Positions 1 through 7,047 of a stretch of DNA of 7,633 bases are shown piece after piece. A program made the position numbers and the translations under genes. The notes beneath the pieces are model-generated. The model saw nothing but the letters and a program-made list of their open reading frames with translations, ran no database searches and was not told where the DNA came from. Location of the stretch: positions 1 through 7,633 of the forward strand of contig CALLAG010000201.1 in the NCBI GenBank assembly GCA_938002705.1. Reading direction: 5' to 3'. The stretch's first letter is position 1; each line of letters starts with the position of its first letter. This DNA is from an uncultured Saprospiraceae bacterium. Its GTDB lineage: Bacteria; Bacteroidota; Bacteroidia; Chitinophagales; Saprospiraceae.

Positions 1-793
1 CAGTGATATGCTGGGCTGCAAATTCTACATAGGTTCTCATTACGTCAGCGTCCGACAATTGATGTTCAGAGATTTTACTTATCCAGTAATCTCTTACCCA
101 TCTGTTATCTATTGACTTAGGGGCTGGCTGCGTTACATATGACTCAGCATGTAGTTGCCTTAGTAATGTATCATTTACTCGTCCTATCGCAGCTATCTGA
201 CCATCCTTATCATATGGCTGACCTGACTTCTGGGCAAAGTGATTAAACACTTGATTAAATGGAAACAGATCATAGGCTAACCAATGTCCATCATTGCAGT
301 AACTTACATTAGCAATACCACCAAGATTGATATAATAATCGTATCCTGGATATAAATCTCGATCTGCAAGTACTGCCATAGGCGTACCTTGACCTCCTAC
401 CGCCATATCTTGATTTCTAAAATCACAAATGACTGGACATTCTATAGTTGCAGCTAAGAGACCGCCATTAAGTAACTGCCATGAAGACTTATATGCTGGA
501 GAATGCAAGACTGTATGTCCATGTACTCCTACATACTGAGGGCTAAGATTATTCTCAGTTATGAAATCACTAACAGCTTGAGCCACATACAAAGTATATT
601 CTGATTCTAACTCAAATACTTCTTGTGTACTCAGACTTAATATTTGCGATAAGCGATTAACTATATCATCTTCTATTTCTACAGTAGCATAAGCAAGAAT
701 TGCCCACTGTATAGAACTACCTTCTGAGAATTCTACCGCAACGATATCTAAACCATCGAGAGAACTACCCGACATCACACCTATTCCGATCAT
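1..793 (-). CDS. anmK: Anhydro-N-acetylmuramic acid kinase, N-terminal part (runs off left edge)
   Basis: Cytoplasmic sugar kinase of cell-wall recycling. The family converts 1,6-anhydro-MurNAc plus ATP to MurNAc-6-phosphate, opening the anhydro ring. Translating the minus strand from ATG at 793-791 gives 264 open codons to the window edge; family members are usually about 350-390 residues, so the C-terminal quarter to third is missing. Visible signatures, in order: the phosphate-binding loop G-V-M-S-G-S-S-L-D-G-L-D (residues 5-16), H-G-H-T-V-L-H (91-97), D-F-R-N-Q-D-M-A-V-G-G-Q-G-T-P (124-138), N-L-G-G-I-A-N-V (156-163), and Y-D-L-F-P-F-N (174-180). The last stands where many homologues have FDTGPGN; Asp175 would be the catalytic base. 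A second in-frame ATG at 823-821 would add ten residues (M-F-I-F-T-I-N-Y-S-S). I prefer 793 because family members begin just before the G-x-M-S-G motif, but 823 is possible. The gene is transcribed divergently from the protease gene. The family call is firm. Confidence 0.93.
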   Translation of the reverse strand, partial: MIGIGVMSGSSLDGLDIVAVEFSEGSSIQWAILAYATVEIEDDIVNRLSQILSLSTQEVFELESEYTLYVAQAVSDFITENNLSPQYVGVHGHTVLHSPAYKSSWQLLNGGLLAATIECPVICDFRNQDMAVGGQGTPMAVLADRDLYPGYDYYINLGGIANVSYCNDGHWLAYDLFPFNQVFNHFAQKSGQPYDKDGQIAAIGRVNDTLLRQLHAESYVTQPAPKSIDNRWVRDYWISKISEHQLSDADVMRTYVEFAAQHIT

Positions 794-839
794 TGAACTA
801 TAGTTTATTGTAAAAATAAACATCACCTTATAATATACG

Positions 840-872
840 CAAAAATTATGATCTATTTAATCAGTAATACAA
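840..872 (-). promoter_or_regulatory. Weak candidate promoter for anmK
   Basis: Read on the minus strand, TAATTTTTG (848 to 840) resembles the Bacteroidota -7 box TAnnTTTG with one extra T. A TTG (872 to 870) lies 21 bases upstream, about the right spacing for the -33 element. Transcription would begin a few bases before the ATG at 823 or some 40 bases before the ATG at 793. The match is imperfect in AT-rich DNA, so this is only a suggestion. Confidence 0.25.
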
Positions 873-1050
873 TTGCAACTTACATCAAGAAAGTAAAGCT
901 CTTTACATATGATCATAAAAAAGAGACCTTCGATAAAAATCGGGTACGAAAACGATGCAATATCAGAGAGAATAATATAATTTTAGCATTCCTTACATAT
1001 ACACCCTTTTCGACATTCATTCGAAAAATATGTAACCAATACAATCAAAA

Positions 1051-3690
1051 ATGATTTATAAAAATCTGAGCCTTCTGATGGCCCTATCCTATTTTATGTT
1101 TTACAATTCTGTAAACCTAAATTCACAACAAATATTCTCTGAAGCTTTCCAAACAAAGGAATATTTATATAATAAAATAGAATCCGAAAAACCATTTACA
1201 ATACAAGATGAAATAATACCTCTAAAAGGACTTAATTCATCTACAGAGCTTACCTTAGACAAAAAGTTCATTAACGAACTTTTAAGTAAAAATGAGACTA
1301 CTGCCAAAATTGATATTCCAGTATCTAAATATGAAAATGTAACTCTATTATTAGAAGAGGCAGATTTTCTATCAGATGATTTCATCATGTCATATTCATC
1401 CTCCAATGATGGAGAATCGATTGAAGAAAATAAATACTTCTGGGGTACTGTAGAAAACCAACCTAACTCGATAGTTTCATTGACAATAACTAAAGATGAA
1501 ATCATTTCTGTAATTGCATATGATGGATTGATATACAATTTAGGAAAACTAACAGATAAAGACAGTTATATCATCTATGAAAAAAATCAAATGGTAGATC
1601 CACCTACTACAAATTGTTTCAGTGATGATATTGTAGATTTTAATTCGACAGAGATAGAATACAAAAGTAATATAGAAGGCAATGCGGATAATTGTGTTCG
1701 TATGTATGTAGAAGTTGACAATACAATCTTCCAAGGAAAAGGAGCCAATACTGCTTCTTACATCGCTGGTGTATTCTCACAAGTATCATTATTATACGCT
1801 AATGATGGCATCAACTTAGAACTAAGTGAACTTAAAATATGGGACACAGCTGATCCATATAACGGACCGAGTACAAGCGACTATCTATCACAATTTAGAA
1901 GTGCACTTGCCGGTAATCACAGCGGTGATCTTGCTCACCTCGTAGGATACGGAGGAGGAGGTGGTATAGCCTATGTCAATGTCATATGTAATTCTAACTA
2001 TGGGTTCGGATATTCAGGAATTAACTCTGGCTATAACAATGTACCTTCTTACAGCTGGACTGTAGAAGTATTAACTCACGAGATAGGTCACAACTTAGGA
2101 TCGCCCCACACACATGATTGTAGTTGGAATGGTAACAATACACAAATAGACGACTGCGGTAATCAGTACTATGTCAATGCAGGCAACACACCAAATGCAT
2201 GTTATGATGCTAATAATGTATTGATGCCCGTATCAGGATCTATCATGAGTTATTGTCATTTAATTTCTGGAGTCGGAATAGACTTTAATAATGGATTTGG
2301 TATACAACCTGGTAACAGAATAAGAAATAACGTATACAATTCTACATGCCTTACGTCTTGTGGGTCTTGTGAACCAAATGCGAGTTGCAATGATAATAAT
2401 CCATGTACTATCAATGATACATATGATACTAACTGTAATTGTAGCGGTACACTTCTGGACTCTGACAATGATGGAATATGTGATAGTCAAGATGCATGTC
2501 CAGGATATGACGACACAATAGATGTAGATAATGATGGGGTACCAGATGGTTGTGATGATTGTATAAATCTATCATATAGCTTTTCTTCCCCCAATCTTAC
2601 ACATACTGGAACTGGGAGCAAAAGCAGCACTGTGACATTGGCAACATATGCAAGTGATGTAAGTTTTTCTATAAGTAATATAGATTCTAAAACCAATGGT
2701 AATCCAAGTCGAAAATACATTGAAAAAGTCCAAGTTAGATATGTCAATGGTAATGGACAAAATATATTATATGGTACTTACTTAGGAACTCAGGTCAGCT
2801 CAGCTTCGATAATAATTACTGATGTTGTAGCTTCCATTAATGTTTCTATAACAGATGGACTAGACGGCAATACGAGTGCTCAGTTAAGTATTAATATTTC
2901 AGATGTAAGTCTATGTCCTACAGACACATGTCCTGATAGTGATAATGACGGCGTATGCAATGCTGATGATATCTGCCCCGATGGAGATGATAATATCGAT
3001 AATAATGGTAATGGAGTGCCTGATGCATGTGAGAGCAACTGTAATGAAAGCACTGCATCATTTACTGGCAATCAACTTACGCATTCTGGGTCAGGTACGT
3101 CGACTAATACATTATCCTTAGCTTCAGGTGCTACAGATGTTACATTTACAATATCAAATATAGGAAGTAAGATAAATGGTAACCCTAATGGAAGATACAC
3201 TGAACAAGTAACAGTAAGCTACAGAAACTCAAATGGAACTCTCGCATCTTATGGTACTTACTCTGGTTCTCAGAATTCAACAATACCTGTTACAATAACA
3301 GGAAGCGTTTCTGAAGTGATTGTATCTCTTACTGATGCATATGATGGCAATAGTAGTCAGCAATTATCAATAAACTTTTCTACAGTAGAATATTGTCTTA
3401 CTCCAGCATTGCAAAGTACTGCGGATACCAACTTAGATAATCCGACATTATCATGTTACCCTAACCCGTTCAATCAAGAAATTAATGTGAGTGTAAAAGA
3501 CTCAAATTCCAAATTCTATGATATAAATGTATACGATATTTGGGGACGAAGAATTAAAAATCAACGAGTGGATGATAGTTCTGACTTTAGATTAGACCTA
3601 AGAGAAGCAACCGAAGGTGGCATGTATATCTTAGAGATTATCACAGATAAAAATGAAAAATTAATAGAGCGCATAACAACTATCAGATAA
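1051..3690 (+). CDS. Secreted reprolysin-like (M12B-type) zinc metalloprotease with TSP3-like repeats and T9SS sorting domain
   Basis: Probable extracellular or cell-surface endopeptidase exported by Sec and then the type IX secretion system. Start: a TAA lies in frame at 1033-1035, so ATG 1051 is the first available; Met10 is an alternative. Domains: signal peptide with hydrophobic core at residues 6-18; propeptide about 26-213, including the W-G-T-V-x-N-x-P-x-S stretch typical of these proteases; catalytic domain about 214-440. The zinc site is H-E-I-G-H-N-L-G-S-P-H (343-353; ligands His343, His347, His353; base Glu344), followed by the Met-turn S-I-M-S-Y-C (397-402, Met399). A Cys-rich stretch (433-470) leads into D-x-D-x-D-G calcium-binding TSP3-like linkers at 470-504 and 629-664, each followed by a copy of a 118-residue module (505-622 and 665-782). 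The tail (about 800-879) has Y-P-N-P-F, V-Y-D-I-W-G-R-R and G-M-Y-I-L-E-I, the type A sorting-domain motifs. Cys189 in the propeptide could act as a cysteine switch (inference). Substrate unknown. The gene stands alone, with a terminator behind it. Confidence 0.92.
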   Translation: MIYKNLSLLMALSYFMFYNSVNLNSQQIFSEAFQTKEYLYNKIESEKPFTIQDEIIPLKGLNSSTELTLDKKFINELLSKNETTAKIDIPVSKYENVTLLLEEADFLSDDFIMSYSSSNDGESIEENKYFWGTVENQPNSIVSLTITKDEIISVIAYDGLIYNLGKLTDKDSYIIYEKNQMVDPPTTNCFSDDIVDFNSTEIEYKSNIEGNADNCVRMYVEVDNTIFQGKGANTASYIAGVFSQVSLLYANDGINLELSELKIWDTADPYNGPSTSDYLSQFRSALAGNHSGDLAHLVGYGGGGGIAYVNVICNSNYGFGYSGINSGYNNVPSYSWTVEVLTHEIGHNLGSPHTHDCSWNGNNTQIDDCGNQYYVNAGNTPNACYDANNVLMPVSGSIMSYCHLISGVGIDFNNGFGIQPGNRIRNNVYNSTCLTSCGSCEPNASCNDNNPCTINDTYDTNCNCSGTLLDSDNDGICDSQDACPGYDDTIDVDNDGVPDGCDDCINLSYSFSSPNLTHTGTGSKSSTVTLATYASDVSFSISNIDSKTNGNPSRKYIEKVQVRYVNGNGQNILYGTYLGTQVSSASIIITDVVASINVSITDGLDGNTSAQLSINISDVSLCPTDTCPDSDNDGVCNADDICPDGDDNIDNNGNGVPDACESNCNESTASFTGNQLTHSGSGTSTNTLSLASGATDVTFTISNIGSKINGNPNGRYTEQVTVSYRNSNGTLASYGTYSGSQNSTIPVTITGSVSEVIVSLTDAYDGNSSQQLSINFSTVEYCLTPALQSTADTNLDNPTLSCYPNPFNQEINVSVKDSNSKFYDINVYDIWGRRIKNQRVDDSSDFRLDLREATEGGMYILEIITDKNEKLIERITTIR
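2458..3396 (+). repeat. Tandem intragenic duplication: TSP3-like linker plus 118-residue module, two copies
   Basis: Inside the protease gene, a unit of a Cys/Asp-rich linker plus a module is present twice. Unit 1 is 2458-2916 (linker 2458-2562, module 2563-2916). Unit 2 is 2935-3396 (linker 2935-3042, module 3043-3396). The two modules are each exactly 354 bases and align without a gap at protein level. By hand count about 58 of 118 residues are identical, including L-T-H-x-G-x-G, I-S-N-I-x-S-K-x-N-G-N-P, Y-G-T-Y-x-G and D-G-N-x-S-x-Q-L-S-I-N. The linkers share D-S-D-N-D-G-[IV]-C and N-G-[VI]-P-D-x-C-type calcium-loop patterns. The alternating hydrophobic and Ser/Thr pattern suggests a beta-sandwich (inference). 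The divergence indicates an old duplication, not a recent slippage event. Confidence 0.85.
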
Positions 3691-3712
3691 TATATCAATT
3701 GTAATTATTACA

Positions 3713-3743
3713 AAAAGCCTGCAAGACATTCTTGCGGGCTTTT
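3713..3743 (+). terminator. Rho-independent-type hairpin terminator after the protease gene
   Basis: Two 13-base arms, AAAAGCCTGCAAG (3713-3725) and CTTGCGGGCTTTT (3731-3743), pair over their whole length with one G·U wobble, around a 5-base loop (ACATT). The right arm ends in a T run. The hairpin begins 23 bases past the protease stop codon. Because the left arm starts with an A run, it could also work on the opposite strand, though no minus-strand gene ends here. Confidence 0.9.
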
Positions 3744-3805
3744 CTATTATATATGTTGAGGCTAATCTCAGCATTTATTACAAATGATAATAATGGCACA
3801 AAATC

Positions 3806-3853
3806 AATAAACTATGGAAACTTTTAAACTAAAAATAGTTTCCACAGTTTATT
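3806..3853. promoter_or_regulatory. Nested inverted-repeat operator candidate for the TetR-family regulator
   Basis: Two 17-base arms, 3806-3822 and 3837-3853, are inverted copies of each other with one mismatch (A3814 against C3845) around a 14-base spacer. Nested inside is a smaller perfect palindrome AAACTA-N4-TAGTTT (3826-3841), 16 bp long, a usual size for a TetR-family dimer site. In all, AAACT occurs at 3809, 3818 and 3826, and its complement AGTTT at 3837 and 3846. The array overlaps the expected -33 region of the promoter whose -7 box is at 3858-3865, so a bound regulator would block transcription. Position and symmetry suggest autoregulation of the efflux operon. Binding by this particular regulator is inferred. 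Confidence 0.65.
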
Positions 3854-3865
3854 TATGTAATTTTG
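3836..3865 (+). promoter_or_regulatory. Promoter of the efflux operon (Bacteroidota -7 box)
   Basis: TAATTTTG at 3858-3865 is an exact match to the Bacteroidota -7 consensus TAnnTTTG. The -33 region falls around 3833-3840, where TAGTTT is only a loose match to the TTG-type element; this part overlaps the right half of the operator palindrome. The expected transcription start, a few bases past the G at 3865, lies at or next to the ATG at 3871, so the transcript would be leaderless or nearly so. Confidence 0.6.
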
Positions 3866-3870
3866 CAGCT

Positions 3871-4479
3871 ATGACTATAAAGGATAAGTTAATAGAATCA
3901 GCGACTTCCCTATTTCTCAAATATGGGGTCAAGAGTGTCAGCATGGATGATATGGCTCGCCTCTTAGGTATATCTAAAAAGACGATATATAGTCATGTCG
4001 ATAACAAAAAAACGCTGGTTTCTGTTGTCATAGAGACTTTTATAAAAAAAGAACACAAGGACATTAAGAAGATCAGTAAGAAAGCTGGTAATGCGATAGA
4101 AGAGATGGCGCTTATCGCCAAGCTTGTCCTCAAGTCATTACGCATCATGAAACCTAAGTTCACCTACGATCTTAAGAAGTATCATCCTCAGACATGGAAG
4201 TTTGTAGAGACAGTACATTTCGAATTTATGAAAGAAACGATCAAATCTAATGTCGAGAGGGGTAAGAAAGAAAATCTGTACAGAAGTGATCTGGACGAAT
4301 ATATTATATCAAATTTCTATTTCTCCATTGCCCGATTGTGTATAGATGAGGACGTATTCAATACTGAAGAGATCCCCGTTAGTACATTATTTGAATCATT
4401 TATAAGATATCACCTTAATGGTATCGCTAATGATAATGGCAGAAAAGAATTAAGTAAACAATTAAAGAATATTGCATAA
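3871..4479 (+). CDS. TetR/AcrR-family transcriptional repressor of the efflux operon
   Basis: DNA-binding one-component regulator, probably a ligand-released repressor of its own operon. From ATG 3871 it is 202 residues, normal for the family. The N-terminal helix-turn-helix is clear: K-L-I-E-S-A-T-S-L-F-L-K-Y-G (6-19), then S-M-D-D-M-A-R-L-L-G-I-S-K-K-T-I-Y-S-H-V (24-43) with the typical T-I-Y recognition-helix end and D-N-K-K-x-L-V after it. The rest is a helical ligand-binding/dimer domain with no recognisable specificity. The reading frame is open further upstream to an ATG at 3814, but that start would put the operator and the -7 box inside the coding region and add a non-family leader (M-E-T-F-K-L...), so 3871 is preferred. 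The stop TAA overlaps the next ATG by one base (TAATG), indicating translational coupling to the TolC-like gene. Confidence 0.92.
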   Translation: MTIKDKLIESATSLFLKYGVKSVSMDDMARLLGISKKTIYSHVDNKKTLVSVVIETFIKKEHKDIKKISKKAGNAIEEMALIAKLVLKSLRIMKPKFTYDLKKYHPQTWKFVETVHFEFMKETIKSNVERGKKENLYRSDLDEYIISNFYFSIARLCIDEDVFNTEEIPVSTLFESFIRYHLNGIANDNGRKELSKQLKNIA

Positions 4480-5855
4480 TGAGATTATTACTTTTTATAG
4501 CATTTGTATCGATACAAAACCTGCTGTATGCCCAATTAGACTTCACACTTGAGGAGGCTATAGATTATGCTATAGAGCATAGTAATGATATGAAGGTGGC
4601 TCAACTTGACATCAAAGATGCGGATGCTCAGATAATGGAAATTAAGTCTATAGGTATGCCCAAAGTCAGTGGCCGATTGAACTACCAATATTATTTTGCT
4701 CGCCCCGTCAATCCTTTGGAGGATTTTATTACACCTACTGTCTACCAAGTCTTAGAAGCCGAGAATGTTGCAGGCGTACAACCATTTGTAGGACCTCCAG
4801 ATGTATTTGAGTTTAGTATATTTCAGAGGCATAATGTCTCTGCTAGTATTGATGCCAGCGTCATCTTATTCGACGGATCATACCTTACTGGTCTAAGAGC
4901 ATCAAAGCTATTTAAGGAGCTAACTAAAAAAGGGATAGATGTCAAGCATGAAGAGATCGCAGCCAACGTCACTAAGGCATATATGAATATTCTCATCTCT
5001 AAAGAGAACAAAGAAATATTAGCAAAAAACATTAAGAATATAGAGAAGTCTCTACGAGAAGCAACAGCAAGTTATGAGAGTGGCTTTATGGAACAACTCG
5101 ACGTCGATAGACTAAAGCTCTCTCTCGAAAATGTCAAAACAGAATATGAAAACATAGATCAAATAATAGAGACAACTAAAAGCTTACTCAAATTCCAGAT
5201 GTCATATCCGCTTAACGAGGACATCTCTGTCAACGAAAATATAGAAAACTTAGTCAGTCTACTTTCTATAACTGAAGACACAACCGAAGACGAAATAGAT
5301 TTCACCAATAGAGCAGAATATGCTCAGATAGAAATGGGCTACGACCTTAATGAGCTCAATGTAGAACGACTTAAGAAAGGCTATCTGCCAAGTGTCATAG
5401 CCAGTGCTAACTTCAATGAGTCCCTACAAAGAGACAATCTATTCAGTAGTGATATCGGATGGATACCACAAGCATCAGTCAGCTTAGGTGTTAATGTACC
5501 CATCTATGATGGTAATGAGAAGAAAGGAAAAATAAAGCAGGCACAAATAGAGTTAGAAAAAATTGATATCCAAAAACAAGAGTTTGAAAGAGCTGTGACC
5601 CTCCAAGTCAAAACTGCGCAGCTCAAACTTAAGCAAGCTATCAAGACATTAGATAATAGAAAAAATGCACTTGCAATAACTGAATCGATATACGATAAGA
5701 CACAAATAAAATTCAGAGAAGGCGTCGGATCAAGCATAGAAATTACGCAAGCAGAACAACAATTATTTGCAGCTCAGGCTAACTACATATCTGCATTATA
5801 TAATCTACTTATTTCCAAAACAGATCTTGACATTGCATTAGGCAATTTAAAATAA
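4479..5855 (+). CDS. TolC-like outer-membrane efflux channel
   Basis: Outer-membrane factor of a tripartite efflux system; trimers of this family form a beta-barrel pore continued by a long periplasmic alpha-helical tunnel. The 458-residue length fits. A signal peptide is visible (hydrophobic L-L-L-F-I-A-F-V, likely cleavage after L-L-Y-A at residue 18). The mature start L-D-F-T-L-E-E-A-I-D-Y-A-I-E-H-S is the classic first helix of the OEP repeat, and G-M-P-K-V-S-G-R-L follows at the first strand. Long heptad-like helices fill about 155-230 and 350-410. The second OEP repeat has G-Y-L-P-S-V-I-A-S-A near the middle and ends in S-I-E-I-T-Q-A-E-Q-Q-L-F-A-A-Q-A-N-Y-I-S-A-L-Y-style sequence, like other TolC proteins. 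It starts on the stop codon of the regulator and is followed after 25 bases by the adaptor gene. Substrate cannot be read from the sequence. Confidence 0.93.
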   Translation: MRLLLFIAFVSIQNLLYAQLDFTLEEAIDYAIEHSNDMKVAQLDIKDADAQIMEIKSIGMPKVSGRLNYQYYFARPVNPLEDFITPTVYQVLEAENVAGVQPFVGPPDVFEFSIFQRHNVSASIDASVILFDGSYLTGLRASKLFKELTKKGIDVKHEEIAANVTKAYMNILISKENKEILAKNIKNIEKSLREATASYESGFMEQLDVDRLKLSLENVKTEYENIDQIIETTKSLLKFQMSYPLNEDISVNENIENLVSLLSITEDTTEDEIDFTNRAEYAQIEMGYDLNELNVERLKKGYLPSVIASANFNESLQRDNLFSSDIGWIPQASVSLGVNVPIYDGNEKKGKIKQAQIELEKIDIQKQEFERAVTLQVKTAQLKLKQAIKTLDNRKNALAITESIYDKTQIKFREGVGSSIEITQAEQQLFAAQANYISALYNLLISKTDLDIALGNLK

Positions 5856-5880
5856 AGACCCATATTCAAAATACTAAGAA

Positions 5881-7047
5881 ATGAAAAATACACTATTCTT
5901 AATAATCACAATCTTACTTACAACAATCACCGCATGTAAGGATGCTTCTATCCCTCAAGATCTCGAAGGCAAAAGAAAATATCTTGCAGAAAAGAAAACT
6001 GAACTCAGAGCTCTACAGCAAGAAGTAGATATGATAGCTGCAGAAATCAACGAACTCGATCCACCAAAAGAAAAAGCAGCAGTAGGTGTTATATCTACCA
6101 TCATCAAGCCTCAGGACTTTAAGAGATATATAGAAGTAGAAGGCAATGTAATGGCAGAAGACATTGCTAATGTCAGCAGTGATGTAGGTGGCAGAATCAT
6201 CAAGCTTAATGTCAAAGAAGGACAGTATGTCCAGAAAGGGGCACTCATAGCGGTAACCGATAGTGAGACTATGGACCAGCAAGTAAACGAGATAGAAACA
6301 TCTCTATCCTTAGCACAGACAGTATACGAAAGGCAAGCAAGATTATGGGAACAGAATATAGGTTCTGAGATCCAGCTACTGCAAGCTAAGAACAGAGTAG
6401 AAAGCTTACAGCAATCCATGAATACACTTAAGACACAGATCAAAAAGAAAAACTTATACGCTCCTATATCGGGAGTCGTAGATATGGAATTCTTAAGCCA
6501 AGGTGAGATTGCTGCACCCGGTATGCCTGTCGTAAGTATCTTGAATACGAGCAAACTAAAAATCGTAGCAGACCTCCAAGAGTCTCTTCTGGGTAGTGTT
6601 AAGTCCGGTGACAAAGTTGAGGTTTACTTTCCAGCATTAGACATGACTGTCAATGAGAGGATAACCATGATAGGAAGATCTATAGATCCGGCTAACAGAA
6701 CATTCAAGATAGAAATCAATACAAGTAGTCTCAAAGGCAAATTAAAACCCAATCTACTATCAATAGTCAAAATCAATGACTACTCTCAGAAAGAGTCTAT
6801 CGTCATACCATTAGAAGTAATCAAAGAAGAAGTCTCAGGACAGAAGTATGTCTACAAAGTCATCAATAAAGACAGCAAGAAACTGGCTGTCAAATCTCCA
6901 GTCGTCTTAGGAGAATCTTCTATCAATAGCGTCATAATAGAATCTGGATTATCAGCTAATGATGAGATCATAGTTAAGGGGCTGAGTAGCCTTTCAGATA
7001 ATACCTTAGTCAATCCTACACAAGAAACACCTGCAGGCAATGAGTGA
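5881..7047 (+). CDS. RND efflux periplasmic adaptor (membrane fusion protein, HlyD/AcrA type), lipoprotein
   Basis: Bridges the inner-membrane pump and the TolC-like channel. The 388-residue protein begins with a lipoprotein signal ending I-T-A-C, so Cys19 should be lipidated and the protein anchored in a membrane facing the periplasm. A short charged coiled coil (about 28-58), often seen in Bacteroidota adaptors, comes next. The first lipoyl half is V-S-S-D-V-G-G-R-I-I-K-L-N-V-K-E-G-Q-Y-V (98-117). The alpha-helical hairpin covers about 129-190, and the second lipoyl half begins L-Y-A-P-I-S-G-V-V-D (192-201). Beta-barrel and membrane-proximal domains follow, including G-R-S-I-D-P-A-N-R-T-F-K and a C-terminal G-L-S-A-N-D-E-I-I-V-K-G-L motif. 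Its TGA stop lies inside the start of the pump gene (8-base overlap), a sign of coupled translation. No E. coli-type ribosome binding site is seen in the 25-base gap upstream. Confidence 0.94.
   Translation: MKNTLFLIITILLTTITACKDASIPQDLEGKRKYLAEKKTELRALQQEVDMIAAEINELDPPKEKAAVGVISTIIKPQDFKRYIEVEGNVMAEDIANVSSDVGGRIIKLNVKEGQYVQKGALIAVTDSETMDQQVNEIETSLSLAQTVYERQARLWEQNIGSEIQLLQAKNRVESLQQSMNTLKTQIKKKNLYAPISGVVDMEFLSQGEIAAPGMPVVSILNTSKLKIVADLQESLLGSVKSGDKVEVYFPALDMTVNERITMIGRSIDPANRTFKIEINTSSLKGKLKPNLLSIVKINDYSQKESIVIPLEVIKEEVSGQKYVYKVINKDSKKLAVKSPVVLGESSINSVIIESGLSANDEIIVKGLSSLSDNTLVNPTQETPAGNE

Noticed and set aside
978..985. TAATTTTA, a near match to the Bacteroidota -7 box, upstream of the protease gene
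   Set aside because: The final G is absent and no TTG lies at the proper distance upstream; such sequences are common by chance in AT-rich DNA.
848..1054. 68-codon open frame on the plus strand in the gap between anmK and the protease gene
   Set aside because: No recognisable domain, a composition of Lys/Asn/Ile/Thr expected from translated AT-rich intergenic DNA, and it would occupy the divergent promoter region of two genes. Its stop overlapping the protease ATG (ATGA) is the only point in its favour.
3755..3772. Small hairpin GTTGAG-GCTAAT-CTCAGC
   Set aside because: Only six pairs with one wobble and no T run; too weak to call a second terminator or regulatory element.
3814..3870. 19-codon upstream extension of the TetR-family gene
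   Set aside because: It runs through the inverted-repeat operator and the TAATTTTG promoter box and gives a leader unlike TetR-family N-termini.
6111..6614. 167-codon minus-strand frame inside the adaptor gene (also a 145-codon one at 1538-1101 inside the protease gene)
   Set aside because: Both lie opposite well-supported genes, show no family motifs, and read like antisense shadows.
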